Below are positions 47,246 through 58,938 of a stretch of 64,000 nt of DNA, piece after piece (position 1 is the stretch's first letter; every line of letters starts with the position of its first letter). Both the position numbers and the translations under genes were made by a program. Origin of the DNA: Glebionis coronaria (lineage: Eukaryota > Streptophyta > Magnoliopsida > Asterales > Asteraceae). The DNA lies in NCBI GenBank assembly GCA_025667525.1, contig CM046878.1:386377807-386441806 (forward strand), written 5' to 3'. The notes under the pieces were generated by a model. It saw only the letters and a list, made by a program, of their open reading frames with translations, was not told where the DNA came from and did not search any database.

Positions 47246-47490
47246 CGAAGTAAGCAGCTTCCATAAAGATAATACTCTCCCATAGATGACGACTCGCTGT
47301 AGTTCTAGGGCTTCATATGAAACCCTAATTCATTACTAAATTGCTGCTATCAAACCTTTAAACGATCCAAACTTTGATCAAAAACAGCAACAATCATCCA
47401 ACTTTTCTGTTTTGAATTGATCTAGGGTTTGTGGACAAACCCCTAAAACATAATTTTATGTAAACAAGAAATCTGAAAATCACTCATCAG
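47246..47490 (-). other. Leader-like copia sequence between Ty3-4 gag and internal LTR
   Basis: Non-coding. On the minus strand it has TTAGGGGTTTG...CAAACCCTAG, TTGTTGCTGTTT and TTAGGGTTTCAT, reminiscent of the leaders of Copia-n1 and Copia-2, but no PBS is visible between it and the LTR. It marks a rearrangement point. Confidence 0.45.
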
Positions 47491-48000
47491 CCCAAACTTA
47501 GATCGATTTAGCTTTATGTATACGAGATTAGATCAAGTAATACACTTAGAGAAACCTTTGTATATACTTATGAATTTAAGTGTTATGCGGAATTTAACAC
47601 TTAAACAAGAACACACAATGATATAAACAAACTTTCACTTTGATTATCAATATCAAACTTGCTTACAATGAAAGTAGTTTACGAATGAAAACTTATATTA
47701 AACATTAACCTAAAGGTCTTCTTTTATAGACATAAGAAGCCTTGTACAATAATCTACGTATCAGCTATTCTAGGTAAAGATAAATATAGAAAATACAATG
47801 TTGTTCCTATCTTTACTAGAACTATTCTAGAATACAATAAACGCGTAGAGTATATCTTCCTATCAGTTCTTGTCTTCAATGTGTCAACGCTTGACTTTAT
47901 CTTGTCAACGCTTGAGCTGTCAGCGCTTGTTTTGTTCTTGTCAACGCTTGTATTACTCTTGTCAGCGCTCAAGTGATCTGGCCTTAATTTATTCCCAACA
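47491..48000 (-). repeat. Internal copia LTR of the Copia-2 family
   Basis: Minus-strand start TGTTGGGAATAAATTAAGG at 48000, directly after a polypurine tract. It matches the Copia-2 5' LTR (62458-62973) along its length, including the cluster of the 21-bp motif (47880-47970) and TATAAAAG (47721-47728). It is the 3' LTR for the extra ORF, but differs from the 5' LTR next to gag (58939-59516). Confidence 0.85.
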
Positions 48001-48016
48001 ATCCTCCCCTAAACTT
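48001..48016 (-). other. Polypurine tract after the extra ORF
   Basis: Minus-strand AAGTTTAGGGGAGGAT abutting the internal LTR, 37 bp after the extra ORF stop. Confidence 0.8.
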
Positions 48017-48052
48017 GATATCCACTCTTATGATCAAGTTTCTGAATAAGCA

Positions 48053-51000
48053 TTAAGGACTAGGAGGAATCTTACAAACCTTCTCATATTGGTAATGAAT
48101 AAATCTAATCAAATCTTTTGCCACGTCACTTGAGTAGTCTATTTCCAGCTGAGTGTCCTTCATCTTCTCCAAAATAGCCTTGGATATGAAATACTGACCA
48201 TCCACAAGTAGATACTCAGCAAACTTTGTAGAACTCAAATGGTAAACACCAGCAGCTGAATATAACCTCCATTGAAGACCACTGAGGTCATCTTCAAGAT
48301 CCTTCCAAACAGCAGGATCCTCATCTTTTGGTCCACACATTCTTTTGAATGTGGACCAAAGTTTTATTCCATTAGCTGAAGTTGGTGCTTCAGCCTCATA
48401 CTTGGTCTCCAGCAACCTCCAAAGGTCCACCAAGTCTTCTCTATCACAACTTGCAAACAAAGATATGAGAGTGGTAAAAGTGTGTACCTCTTTGCCAAAT
48501 CTGCCAATCTTCCAAAACCCACATTCATCTTCTTCATAGCTCACAATTGGGTTCCTGGAATCTAATGGTAACACTTGCACCATATCTGAAGCTTCTAAAG
48601 GTGAGAGCTTGAGGCTCTTTCTGATGACAGCTTCACTTGGATATAGTGGATCCATATCTTTGGGAAACTCAAATGAAATTCCCTTCTTTACAGGCCTGGG
48701 AACAATCATAGCTTTCTTGAGTTCCATTTCTTCTGCAAGTTCCTCCTTTCTTTCATCTGAAAGAAGTCTGAGAGTGTTTGCTTCCTGCACTCTCACCCAA
48801 ATAGGATAAGCCCTGTTTTCCAACTCATCAAATGTCAAAGCCCTCAACTTCTGGTAAGTCCATCCAACTCCATGACATCAGAGCAACATAAAGTAGAGCT
48901 CCCTTCTATCCCTTTTCAACTCTGGGAGAATATTACTTGCCTTGTGTTTCAAAATAACCTGGCAATCTTTCTGAACTCTAAGAAGAATTTCCAAACCCCA
49001 TATTTGATCTGAAATGGTCAAGTCTGGATTCTCCATGCATCTTTCTTCCCAAGCAATGTACATTTGAACCACCTCTGGCATGTCAAAGTCAACCTGCAAT
49101 TTTAATTCTCTCAACTTCTCCTTGGCTAACTCATCCCCATACTCAAGCCTTTCTGGTTCTATAATCATCACACTTGAGTCTGAGCTAGCTCCATCACTTC
49201 CTTCTTTTAAATTCACAACAAATGGTGACTCTTTCATCTCCTTTTTATCCTGTTCCAAGATTTGTGCAGCTAATCTTCTATCAAACTCAACTTGAGCTGC
49301 ATCCTTTGGAACAATCTCTTCTACCAATATACCCTTACCCTTATCTGATGGTGCAATGGTTGGTAAGGTAGATGGTAATACCTGTGTAGAAACTTCCTTG
49401 ATGATAGATGATGACTGGGATACATCACCTTCATGTGCAGGTCTGTCAACGTCCAAATTTGTCCTATCAGCGCCCAAAATATTTCTGTCAGCGTCCAACT
49501 CTGCCTTGTCAACGCCCAAATATCTTCCCTCAGCGCCTTGTGTAACCTCTCTCAACATAGCTGTAAATGATAAATTTAAGTTGGTAGGAGAGACTAAGGA
49601 CGTATCAAAACCTGTTTGTTTCTTCAAAGTAGTAAGGGCCTCAGCAACATCCATTGATTGACCATCATGACTGCCCTTATCACTTAGATTTATTGGATCT
49701 TCCTCCCTTTTGGAAGATTCCTCCATACCCCTCCTTGCACTAGCACTCTCTAAAACAACAATCCTCTCCCTCAATTGCTTGAGTTCAAGGCCTTGTGAGC
49801 TGACAACTTGTACTAAGTCTGCATTTTGCTTTTGCAAGCTAATGCAGACTGCCGTCAATTCCATAAGAGTCATTGGTTCCAGTCTGCCCTCTTCTGAAAT
49901 GGGAATTTGACCTCCCAAGTCAGATTCATTGGGCAAGGATGAGGACTTAATGATGGTGGGACTGCCTTGGCCAGCTTCTAAGCCAGAACCAATAGTCCCA
50001 GCCTCATCCAGGTCACCAGCCACACTTGTGGTGGTGGTTCTCTCTGCTTCATGGCTAGGACCACCAGAGGAGAACACTCCAGCAGTCCTTTGGCGTTTCA
50101 TCAACCTATATTCAGGGGGTGTGGAAGATGGTGTGGAAGAATGAGTGGATGTGGGTTGGTTAAGGGGTGTTTGGGTTTGTGAAGGTTGTGTGTCAGCGTT
50201 AGAAATAGGCACATCAACGCCAACATTGAACGTGTCAGCGTTGAAGGGTTCTTGGTCAAGTTGCATATGTTCAGGTGAAGGTATGGGTTTAGGAATGGGT
50301 TCAAGTTGTGGTTGGGGGTCAATTTGTGGTTGTGGGTCTGGTTAGGGTTGTGCAGCTGTAATAACAGCAAGCATAGATGGGGTTAAAGGTAGGTCACGAT
50401 GGGATGGTGAGTTCATCTTCATAAAAATAGCTTTCTTTTGCTCAGGGATCTTATAAAAATCATTGTGATCCCTTGAGCAGTAACCTTGGACATCAAAAAC
50501 CATTTGTAGAAAACGGGGATAAGATAAAGTCATTTTGTTCCCCTTGTTTTTACACATCCCCTCAAAAATCATTTTAGAATAATTAAATTTTTGCCCTGTT
50601 GCAATGCACACAATAGCACTGGCAATGGATCTATTGATCTCATTGTGTGCAGTGCATTTGGGACTCAAACATTGAAGGAGGACATGTATGAGGTACTTCC
50701 AGGCTGGGGGAAATTCCTGCTTATGATACTTGTTTAGAGTACCTTCATCGGGAAAAGGATATCCCAAAGCCCTAAGCCCTTGTTCTATTTCATTTATGGG
50801 AAGGATGGCTATACCATCAGCATCATCAAGATGCAAGGCTTGGCGTACCAAAGCCTCGGTAACCACCCAAGGTCTCCCATGAACAACAGAAGTCAATGTA
50901 GTCACTCTATTAACTGTTGAGGAACTTATAGTGTTCCAAAACTGTTTAATATGTGTGACTGGAATGAGTGGTGCATGAGAAAGAGCATACCTTAATGGGG

Positions 51001-51130
51001 ATGCATTCAAATACGCCACCATTTGTGTGTATTGAGGAAACAGAGTATCATCAGCTTCAAGATATGCAATCATGTTGTGTTGAGACCTGAACCCCAATTC
51101 TAATTCTGATGGTTTAAACTTGGGTGCCAT
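48053..51130 (-). pseudogene. Extra ORF downstream of copia pol (~1,026 codons, two in-frame stops)
   Basis: ATG 51130 in good plant context (AGCAATGGC). Three open segments (51130-50342, 50266-48878, 48847-48053) are all in one frame, split by TAA (50342-50344) and TGA (48878-48880). The N-terminal ~260 residues look globular ('PLIPVTHIKQFWNTI', 'PAWKYLIHVLLQCLSPK'). The middle is Pro/Ser/Thr-rich, then a short coiled coil (49880-49720) and a heptad-like 'DADRNILGADRTNLDVDR' stretch. The C-terminal ~270 residues are globular ('DREDLVDLWRLLETKYE'). I have seen similar N- and C-terminal domains in Asteraceae proteins associated with copia elements (memory only). It sits where SIRE elements carry an envelope-like ORF, but I see no signal peptide or membrane helix. 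Function unknown. Confidence 0.75.
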
Positions 51131-51228
51131 TGCTGAAAGTTGTTAATTTTAAGTGAAGAAGATGAAGTTGATAAGAGAAAAATGTGTTAGACAAGAAGTA
51201 TAGATACCCTGTTTAAAAATAGGAGCCA

Positions 51229-51236
51229 AATTTATA
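51229..51236 (-). promoter_or_regulatory. TATA box for the extra ORF
   Basis: Minus-strand TATAAATT, about 100 nt upstream of ATG 51130, followed by a CT-rich leader. A cluster of six copia 21-bp motifs lies at 51410-51530, about 185-300 bp further upstream, the same spacing as in the copia LTRs. Confidence 0.5.
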
Positions 51237-52383
51237 GGAGAAGAAAATGCATGTGATTGGCCCAAAAATAGGCAAGTATTTTCAAAAATCAATCATGAAA
51301 ATATTGAAAAAGTATAAGTTTATCTCATGCATTAAATGAAAAGTAACAACTCCCAAAATTACGGCCTAAAAATATGTCAAAAATAACAACTGGTTAGGTC
51401 CCATTGAGTGTCAACGGTCAAAAATAACCCATCAACGCCCAACGGCTATAATCTTGTCAACGTTTGCCTATAACCTTGTCAGCGTCCAAATTGGTCACAA
51501 CAACGCTTGGAAAATTCTTGTCAGCGTCCAAAAATAAAAATGTTTTAAAAATGAAAAATGACCTAAACAAGTAATTTATCCTAGAGAAGATAACCAAAAG
51601 CTGATAATTATTATAGGGCGGCAAGCATTGTCCAGTTATGCACACTTGCTTAAGCAAGATAGACATAACAGTCCTCTAGTGTCCCTTGCTAACCAAAACT
51701 CTTAACAACCAAGTTACCTTACAAAATTCCTTGTTACTCCCAGGTAAATTCCATAACAAAATTATTCCCAAGTCTCCCAACAGACCACAACCAATTCTAG
51801 GCCAAAAATGTCTTGGCAGCATGCATAGTATATCAACTTTGCATGCTACAGTGCCTCATGATTTAGTAAAACTAACTCATACTCACCTGTGGACACAATC
51901 TATAATTGTGATAAGAGTATCATATGGATACCCAAACATCCTAAAGGTTCCTAAAACCTCCCCTAAAACTATGATACAAAAGTTTGCTAAAATCATGCAT
52001 AAACATAAAAAATTTATGTCAAGATAGGAATGAAACATTCCAACCATCATCCATAAATAAAAACTTGTCCAAATGCATCTCCATTGATCCATAAGCAACT
52101 CTGTATCCGATGGTATACTGCTAACACCATCTGCACATTTAAATTGAAAACCACAAAACTAACATTGTTGCTGACAACGCCCCGATAACACATGACAGCG
52201 TTGAGGGAAGCTTTGTCAGCGTTAGACAATCATATTGCTGACAACGTTGCAAAAACACTTATCAGTGTTCAAGCAACCTTTGTCAGTGTTAGAAAAATAT
52301 AGTGGAAAATCTAAATCATCATAAAGACCAATAACAATGCATCATCATGTACATACTTTTACAAAAAGACTCCAAAACACATA
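51237..52383 (-). other. Spacer between pol and the extra ORF: no gene seen
   Basis: About 1.15 kb, non-coding, with two clusters of the TGTCARCG motif (51410-51530 and 52165-52290). Purine tract-like pieces are absent. It may be promoter and 5' UTR for the extra ORF. Confidence 0.55.
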
Positions 52384-53405
52384 TTATGTGAGATTGACCA
52401 TTCCAATACTTGTTACCAAGTATTGAAATCTCCCAGCATCAAAAGGTTTAGTTAATAAATCTGACACATTTTCCTCAGTGTCAATCCTATCTGGTTGTAT
52501 TAAACCTTTCTCAAAGCAATCTCTTATAAAATGGTGTCTAATTCCTATGTGTTTAGTTTTAGAATGATGTACAGGATTCTTAATGATGCATAAAGTACTG
52601 TTATTGTCAACAAATATCTTGGTATGCATGAAATTATACCCATAGTCCAACAGCTGGTTCTGAATCCATAAAACTTGGCCACAACAAGCAGCTGCAGCCA
52701 CATACTCAGCTTCAGTTGTAGAATTAGCCACCACTGTTTGTTTCTTGCATTATCAAGAGATCAACCTGCTCCCAAGAAACTGACATCCACCAGTTGTGGA
52801 TTTCCTATCAAATTTATCACCTCTATAATCACTATCTGAATATGCAATCAGCTCCAATGGTGAATCCTTTGGGTACCACAAACCAAGACCAGGATAGCAT
52901 CTTAGGTACCTAAAGATCCTTTTCACAGCATAAAGGTGACATTCTTTGGGAGTCACTTGATGGCGTGCACAAGCACACACAGCAAACATGATGTCAGGTC
53001 TAGAGGCAGTAAGATACATCAAGGATCCAATCATGGATCTATAGTGCCTAACATCAACATCTTTCCCATCTCCAATCTTTCCCCAAGGGTGTTCTCTATC
53101 CATAGGAGTAGTAGCCCTCTTTTCATTGGAGAAAAGCCAAACTTCTTCAAGATCTCAGCAACATATTTATCCTGGGAGATGAAGATACCATCTTCTTTCT
53201 GCTGAACTTGTAAACCAAGAAAGAAGTTCATCTCCCCCATAGCACTCATCTTAAATTTGTCTGTCATAAGCTTGGAGAAATCCTTACTCATCTTTGGATC
53301 AGTAGACCCAAAAATGATATCATCAACATAGACATGCACAAGCAACACATCCTTGCCTTTCTTCTTTGTAAACAGTGTCTGATATGGTGCCCCTCTTGAA
53401 TCCAT
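52384..53405 (-). pseudogene. pol: Copia-1 RT C-terminal part and RNase H (frameshifted)
   Basis: Carries the RT active site 'YVDDIIFGS', then 'LGLQVQQKEDGIFISQDKY', 'GSLMYLTASRPDIMFAV' and the RNase H blocks 'STTGGCQFLGSRLIS' and 'STTEAEYVAAAACCGQ' to 'HIGIRHHFIRD'. The frame shifts near 53380 (relative to the upstream RT) and again near 53108. At 52750-52755 two neighbouring stops, TGA TAA, stand where the family has Trp-Gln (TGG CAA). pol ends at TGA/TAA near 52384. Inactive as it stands. Confidence 0.9.
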
Positions 53406-55743
53406 TGTCTACCAAATAGGTAGACAAAGTACCATACCATGCTTTAGGGGCTTGATGAAGGCCATACATAGCCTTTTTGACTCTATACACTTTATCTGGA
53501 TGCTCTGGATCCTCAAAACCAGGAGGCTGCATTACATATACTTCCTCAACAATAGTTCCATAGAGGAAAGCACTCTTGACCTCCATTTGATAGACTGTGA
53601 AGCCCATGCAGGATGCATAGGCTAGAAAAATCCTAATAGCTTCAATCCTTGCAACTGGTGCAAAGAGTTCCTCATAGTCTATCCCCTCCTCTTGTGTATA
53701 ACCTTGAGCCACTAACCTTGCCTTGTTTCTGACCACAATGCCTCTTTCATCTCTTTTGTTCCTGAGAACCCATCTTGTTCCTATAGGTCTGACATATCTA
53801 GGACAATCAACCAGCTCCCAAACATCCTGAATTGCAAATTGGTGAAGCTCATCCTGCATTGCTTCCACCCAACTTGGTTCTCTGAGAGCATCAAATATTT
53901 TCTTGGGTTCCTCTTGTGACAGAAAACAGGCAAACAAACATGCTTGCACAAGAGGGGTATCAACCTTCTTGTGTATATTGGCAATAAACCCACCAAGACC
54001 TTGATGAGATCTTCTAGTCTGAACTGGAGTCATAACATCACCAATGATCTGTGAAGGGGGGTGATTCTTCATTGTGGAAGTGAGAACTCCTCCTTCAAAA
54101 AGTCTGGTGTCCTCAACCTCACGCTCCATGTTGCCAATATCTTCTTCATCAGACTCTCCTTCATCAACATGAGGATGAACCTCTTCATATAAATTGGAAG
54201 GTTCACCTTGTTCAAAATTGGAAGAGAAAAGATGTTCAGTATTGTTGTCAACGCCTGAATCTTGTTTGTCAGCGCTTGGACTAACAACGCTTGAAGTGTG
54301 GTTGTCAACGTCTGAACCATCAACGTCTGAATTGGTCTTGTCAGCGCTAGATTTGCCTTTGTCAGCGCCTGAAGAACCATGCATGTTTGTATCTGGTGGT
54401 GCTTGGAAACCACCATTATCTTGTCCAGCAGCAGCAGCAGCAAAAGCATCTGTCCAAATGGGAATGGAAACATATTCTAGGATAGGAGATGTCTTTTCTG
54501 CTTGTGATCCAACCTTTTCATGAACCTGAGTACCTGAAACATCAACAACTTGTTCCTCCATAACATTTGAAGTTACCTTCACAATGTCTGGATTAGTGAC
54601 AGGCATATAATTTAAAGTTCTAGATAAAGGTTCCAAGTCAAACAACCAATTAGGACCACTTTCAGGATCACTAGGCTTATTTTCTAAAAACCTAACATGT
54701 ACTCTTTCAAGTATACGTTTTTCTTCTTTAAGATAAACCCTATAACCCTTGCTCTGCACTGAATACCCCATGAAGTAACCCTCATCACCTTTTGCACTAA
54801 ATTTCCCTAAGGCATCACTAGTGTCCAAAACTACTACATGACAACCAAAAGGTCTGAGAAAACCAATATTAGGGTTTCTTCCCCAAAGTAACTCATAAGG
54901 TGTTTTGTTCTGAATTTTGTTAACCAATGCTCTATTTTGCACATAGCAAGCTGTATTAACAGCCTCAGCCCAAAAGGCTATAGGAAAGTGAGCATCAGCC
55001 AACATTGTTCTGGCTACTTCAATTAGGGTTCTATTTTTCCTCTCAGCAACCCCATTTTGTTGTGGGGTTCTAGCAATACTAAATTGCCTAGTAATTCCTT
55101 TCATGGCACAGAAATCATCTAGCTTCTTATTCCTAAATTCTCCACCATTATCACTCCTAAGCATTTTAACCTCATTGCCAGACCTCTTCTCAATCTGAGT
55201 GATAAAATTAATTAGAATATCAGCTGTGTCACCCTTCATAGCAAGAAAGAATGTCCAAGTAAACCTAGAAAAGTCATCTGTGATGACAAAGCAATATGAC
55301 TTACCATTCAAACTTTCTATATTGGTTGGACCAAAGAGGTCCATGTGTAGCATATGAAGAGGTCTAGAACTAGTGTGCACCTGTTTGGACCTGAATGAGA
55401 CCTTGTGCTGCTTGCCTTTAAGACATGAAACACAAGAGTGGTCATTGTGGAAGGCCTTCTCATGCAAACCATCAACCAAACCAAGCCTCACAAGTCTATT
55501 TATATTTTTAAAATTTATATGCCCTAGTCTCCTGTGCCACAAATTACTCTCATCTACTGAGGCCTTAGCATAAAAACAGGACATATTATTATTCATTTTA
55601 ATCCCATTTAAATTCACATTATATATGTCCTTATGCCTAGGTGTTCTATACTCAATATATTTCTCATCAGGGATCTTAAAATCCTTGCTTAACACCAAAC
55701 ACTCAGTATCAGTAAAAAGAACTTTATTTTTGTTATCACAAAC
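53323..55743 (-). pseudogene. pol: Copia-1 integrase and reverse transcriptase N-terminal part
   Basis: In one 791-codon frame: GAG-pre-integrase zinc region ('[17 protein letters not shown]' then CVSC); integrase core with 'MDLFGPT', 'RSDNGGEF' and '[15 protein letters not shown]', the DD35E pattern with all three acidic residues present; a long linker containing the 7-residue Ala-Asp/Val-Asp repeats (54240-54370); then RT '[24 protein letters not shown]' and '[10 protein letters not shown]' (Glu for the usual Asp). It follows protease in the same frame after an in-frame TAA at 55744 where the family has Gln. It ends by frameshift near 53380. Confidence 0.92.
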
Positions 55744-56022
55744 TTATGATACACTAAACAGATTGTAATCAAGTTCTTTTACCAGGAAGACGTTCTCAAA
55801 ACGCAAATTCTTGGTGAGAAGGGTTCCTTTGCCTGTGATAGTACCATATCCGCCTCCAAAGTAAACCTTATCACCATCTTTAATAGGAGTGAAGTTTGTC
55901 AGATAGTCTTCCTTTCCTGTCATGTGCCTTGAGCATCCACTATCCCAATATCCATAATCATTGACCTGTCTATGAATGCCCTGCACATAAAGAAAACAAA
56001 TTAGTTTTCTTTGGGAACCCAA
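55744..56022 (-). pseudogene. pol: Copia-1 aspartic protease
   Basis: Retropepsin with 'YWDSGCSRHMTG' (catalytic DSG) and 'ITGKGTLLTKNL', ending 'LDYNLFSVS' before TAA 55744-55746. It lies in a different frame from the preceding gag tail (56459-56001). The shift falls at a sequence resembling a 3' splice site: CTAAT, T-rich tract, TGTGCAG (56004-55981). Confidence 0.88.
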
Positions 56023-58838
56023 GTCTTAAAAGACTTGGATTCATCTGGTTGTTCAATAAGAACAGACTTAGTTCTCACAACAACCCCATTCTCATCCTTC
56101 TTAGGATGAAAAACCCAGTTAACCCCAATAGGTTTTGTAATGACTTTTGAAATGTAGTTAAATCTATTGCAAGTCATTGAAATCCCATAATCATTAGGGT
56201 TTTGATCTTTCTTGTGTCTCCATGTTAAGCTTGAAGAAGCTTTAGACCCCTTACCTTGTGGTTGCAAATATTCAGGTCTGGTCACGTTTCTGTCAGCGTT
56301 AGAATTTGTCCTGTCAACGCTGAAATTACCCTTGTCAGCGTTGAACCTAGGGTTTGCTACAGAAACCCATTTCCTATTTGACCAGGTGTTTGTCTTTTGA
56401 AATGGTCTTTGTCCATGAGTGTTAGAACCTCTAGTAAATAATGGGGCAGGTCTAATCACTTATGGACTTTGCTCCACACAAGGTTTGGGTCTGACAACGT
56501 TTGACTTTCTAACAACGTTGACTTTGTTCCTGACAGCGCTGAAATTGTTCCTGTCAGCGTTGGATTTGGGAGCGTTGACACACTTGTAAGCCAAATGTGA
56601 AAAGCTACCACAAGTGTAACAGGCTTTCTTAGACACAACCTTAGGTCTAGAAGAGAAGAAACCTGTTCCATGATTGCTAACTTGGCTCTTGGGTGACCTA
56701 GTATTCCTATACATCTCTGCATATTTAATGCTAGGTTTTCTATCAGTGTTTGAGCCTAGGTTAACAACTTTACCAGTGAGTAGGTTAGTAACCTTAATGG
56801 GTGTGGACTCATAGGGACTTTCACATAGTAAGCCACCCTTGACAAATAAAGTAGGGTTAGCCTTCTTCCATTCATTCAGCTCAGTCAGTTTTTGTTGATA
56901 CTCTTCAACTGGAGTGACAACTCTTGGTGGAGGAATGAATTCCTCCTCTTGGAGCTCTGGCAAACAAGTCCAAGATAGGTCCTTTTGTTGGACACCATAG
57001 AAGTCACCAGCTGGTGGTGGAACCAAAGAGTAATCATTCATCCTAATCCCAGTCATGTCCTTAGGATCCCTTTGTTTACCCATACATTCTCCTAGGGTTT
57101 GGGTGGCTCTATCAAATCTTTGAATTTTAAGGCCAACATTATCTTTATTCTTAATAGCCTCATCTAACTTAGCCTGTATCTCACCATTAACCCTTTCCAT
57201 GATGTTTCTAATATCCATACTAGCATCTAACTCATGTTTTAAGATATTGATTTTATCTTTTAAGTCAAATTCCATTTTCTTATATTCAGAAACGGTTTTC
57301 TCAGTTTCAGTAAGAGCCAGTTGGTAATTAGACAGTTTACATCTTTCGGTACTCATATCATCTAATAATCTTAACACCTCTTTGTTAAGTCTTTCAGTAT
57401 TTAACCTACAACCTTTGCTACAAAAAGCATCATCATATACCTCATTATCAGATGAAGAGGAGGATTGTGTGATGAGAGCATATTCAACATGCTCTTCTTC
57501 TTCAATATCAGCAACCAAAGCTTTGTCCTCTTCAACATTCTTAGCCAGATAGCTCCAATCCCATCCCATACCATCAATTCCTTGAACTGCAACCATGGCC
57601 TTGGAATCCTGAGCTTTAACAACCTGACTTGAGGGTTTACCAGCATCAGATCTTTTAGGAGATCTACATTCCCTCATGAAGTACCCTATACGATGGCAAT
57701 TGTAGCATTCAACTTTGGATTTGTCAAATCTAGTTGTGTCTTTAGCGTTGAAGGTCATTTTCTTCTTAAACCTTCTGTTCCACCTGTTTGCTCTTATACT
57801 AGCAAGAGCCATGTTCCACTTGATGCCCATCTCTTCCAAGTGCTCATCACTTATCTGCTCAAGGTCCTCATATGTAATCACTGAACCATTGGGCAAAGAA
57901 GCAATGTAAGCACAAACAGTATCCAAATCCAAACCAGCAGGTTTAACTCTTGGGGAGTCACTCTTGAATGTGTCAACGTCTGAATAGGAGACGTTGACAG
58001 GACTTGTTCCAGCGCTGACATATGATGATCCAGTAACTAGATGCATATAAGAGTCCTTCTGATTGAATTGACCTTCACTATGAGAGAAGAAGGCCATGTT
58101 ACTATTGGTAGACTTGCTCCCATGTTCTAAAAGAGTTTCATCTTCCAACAGCCTTAATTTATTGTAGATGTCATCAAACGAGGAGCTCTTGTAAGTATTG
58201 TTGGCAAGAATGGATCTTGCCTCAATCTTCCATGCCTCACCAAGACTTTTAAGAAAGGTAGCATTAATGTCAACATCACCAACTTGTGTCCCCATGAAGG
58301 ACAACTTGCTTGTAATGTCAAGCAATCTACTTCTCACACTACTCAGTTTCTCATTGGGTTGAGCTTTGAAGACAGCATAATCATGCATGAGTTGCTTTTT
58401 CTTTTCTTCCTTAGTGTCTGCATTGCCACCATGTGCAACTTCAAGAGCTTCCCAAAGGTCTTTAGCAGATTCATAACCTCTGTGTTTATGCTGATTCTCT
58501 TGTCCCAAAGAGAGCTTCAGAATATTTAGGGTTTTCATGTCAACCCTTCTCTTTGCTATGTCTTCAGCAGACACAGCTCTACCATCATCAGGTTTTTCCT
58601 TCTTGTCAGCTTCTGAACATCCAGCAACAGCTGTTCTTGCAGCAATAGCATTAGCAATCTTTTGAGCCTTATTGAATGTGTTTCCATATTCAATAATCTC
58701 CTAGAGTGTGTAGTCATAGATCCCTAGATATTGCTCAAAGTTAAATTTCCACTGATCAAAGTTGGTTGCATCAAGCATAGGAATCTTGATGTTTGGTAAA
58801 GGTGAGGAGGAAGAGTTGGTGATTTCTAGAGTTGACAT
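56001..58838 (-). pseudogene. gag: Copia-1 gag (two in-frame stops)
   Basis: ATG 58838 (MSTLEITNSSSS). 'LDATNFDQWKFNFEQYLG' is the DUF4219-like start. TAG at 58701-58703 replaces the Trp present in Copia-2. The capsid (UBN2) region follows with 'KDLWEALEVAHGG' and 'VRSRLLDITSKLSFMG'. First knuckle CYNCHRIGYFMREC (~57710-57665) has Tyr for His; second CYTCGSFSHLAYKC (~56620-56578) is intact. A coiled-coil stretch lies between. TAA at 56460-56462 stops the frame, which continues in register to 56001 with Asn-Ala-Asp repeats (56345-56290). Very close to Copia-2 gag over the shared 300 residues. Confidence 0.9.
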
Positions 58839-58923
58839 GATGTTGTTAGGGTTTTTTGAGAAAATTAGGGTTTTGGTGATTTCGAGGGTTCTTGTGTTCT
58901 TTAAGATCAAAAGTTTCTCAACA

Positions 58924-58936
58924 AGCTCTAATACCA
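58924..58936 (-). other. Copia-1 primer-binding site (initiator tRNA-Met, one change)
   Basis: Minus-strand TGGTATTAGAGCT, two bases from the 5' LTR; one C-to-T change from the canonical TGGTATCAGAGC. Confidence 0.85.
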
Positions 58937-58938
58937 CT

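Noticed and set aside
48053..51130. Calling the extra ORF an envelope gene
   Set aside because: Only its position fits. I see no signal peptide, membrane helix or furin-like site, so the label is not supported.
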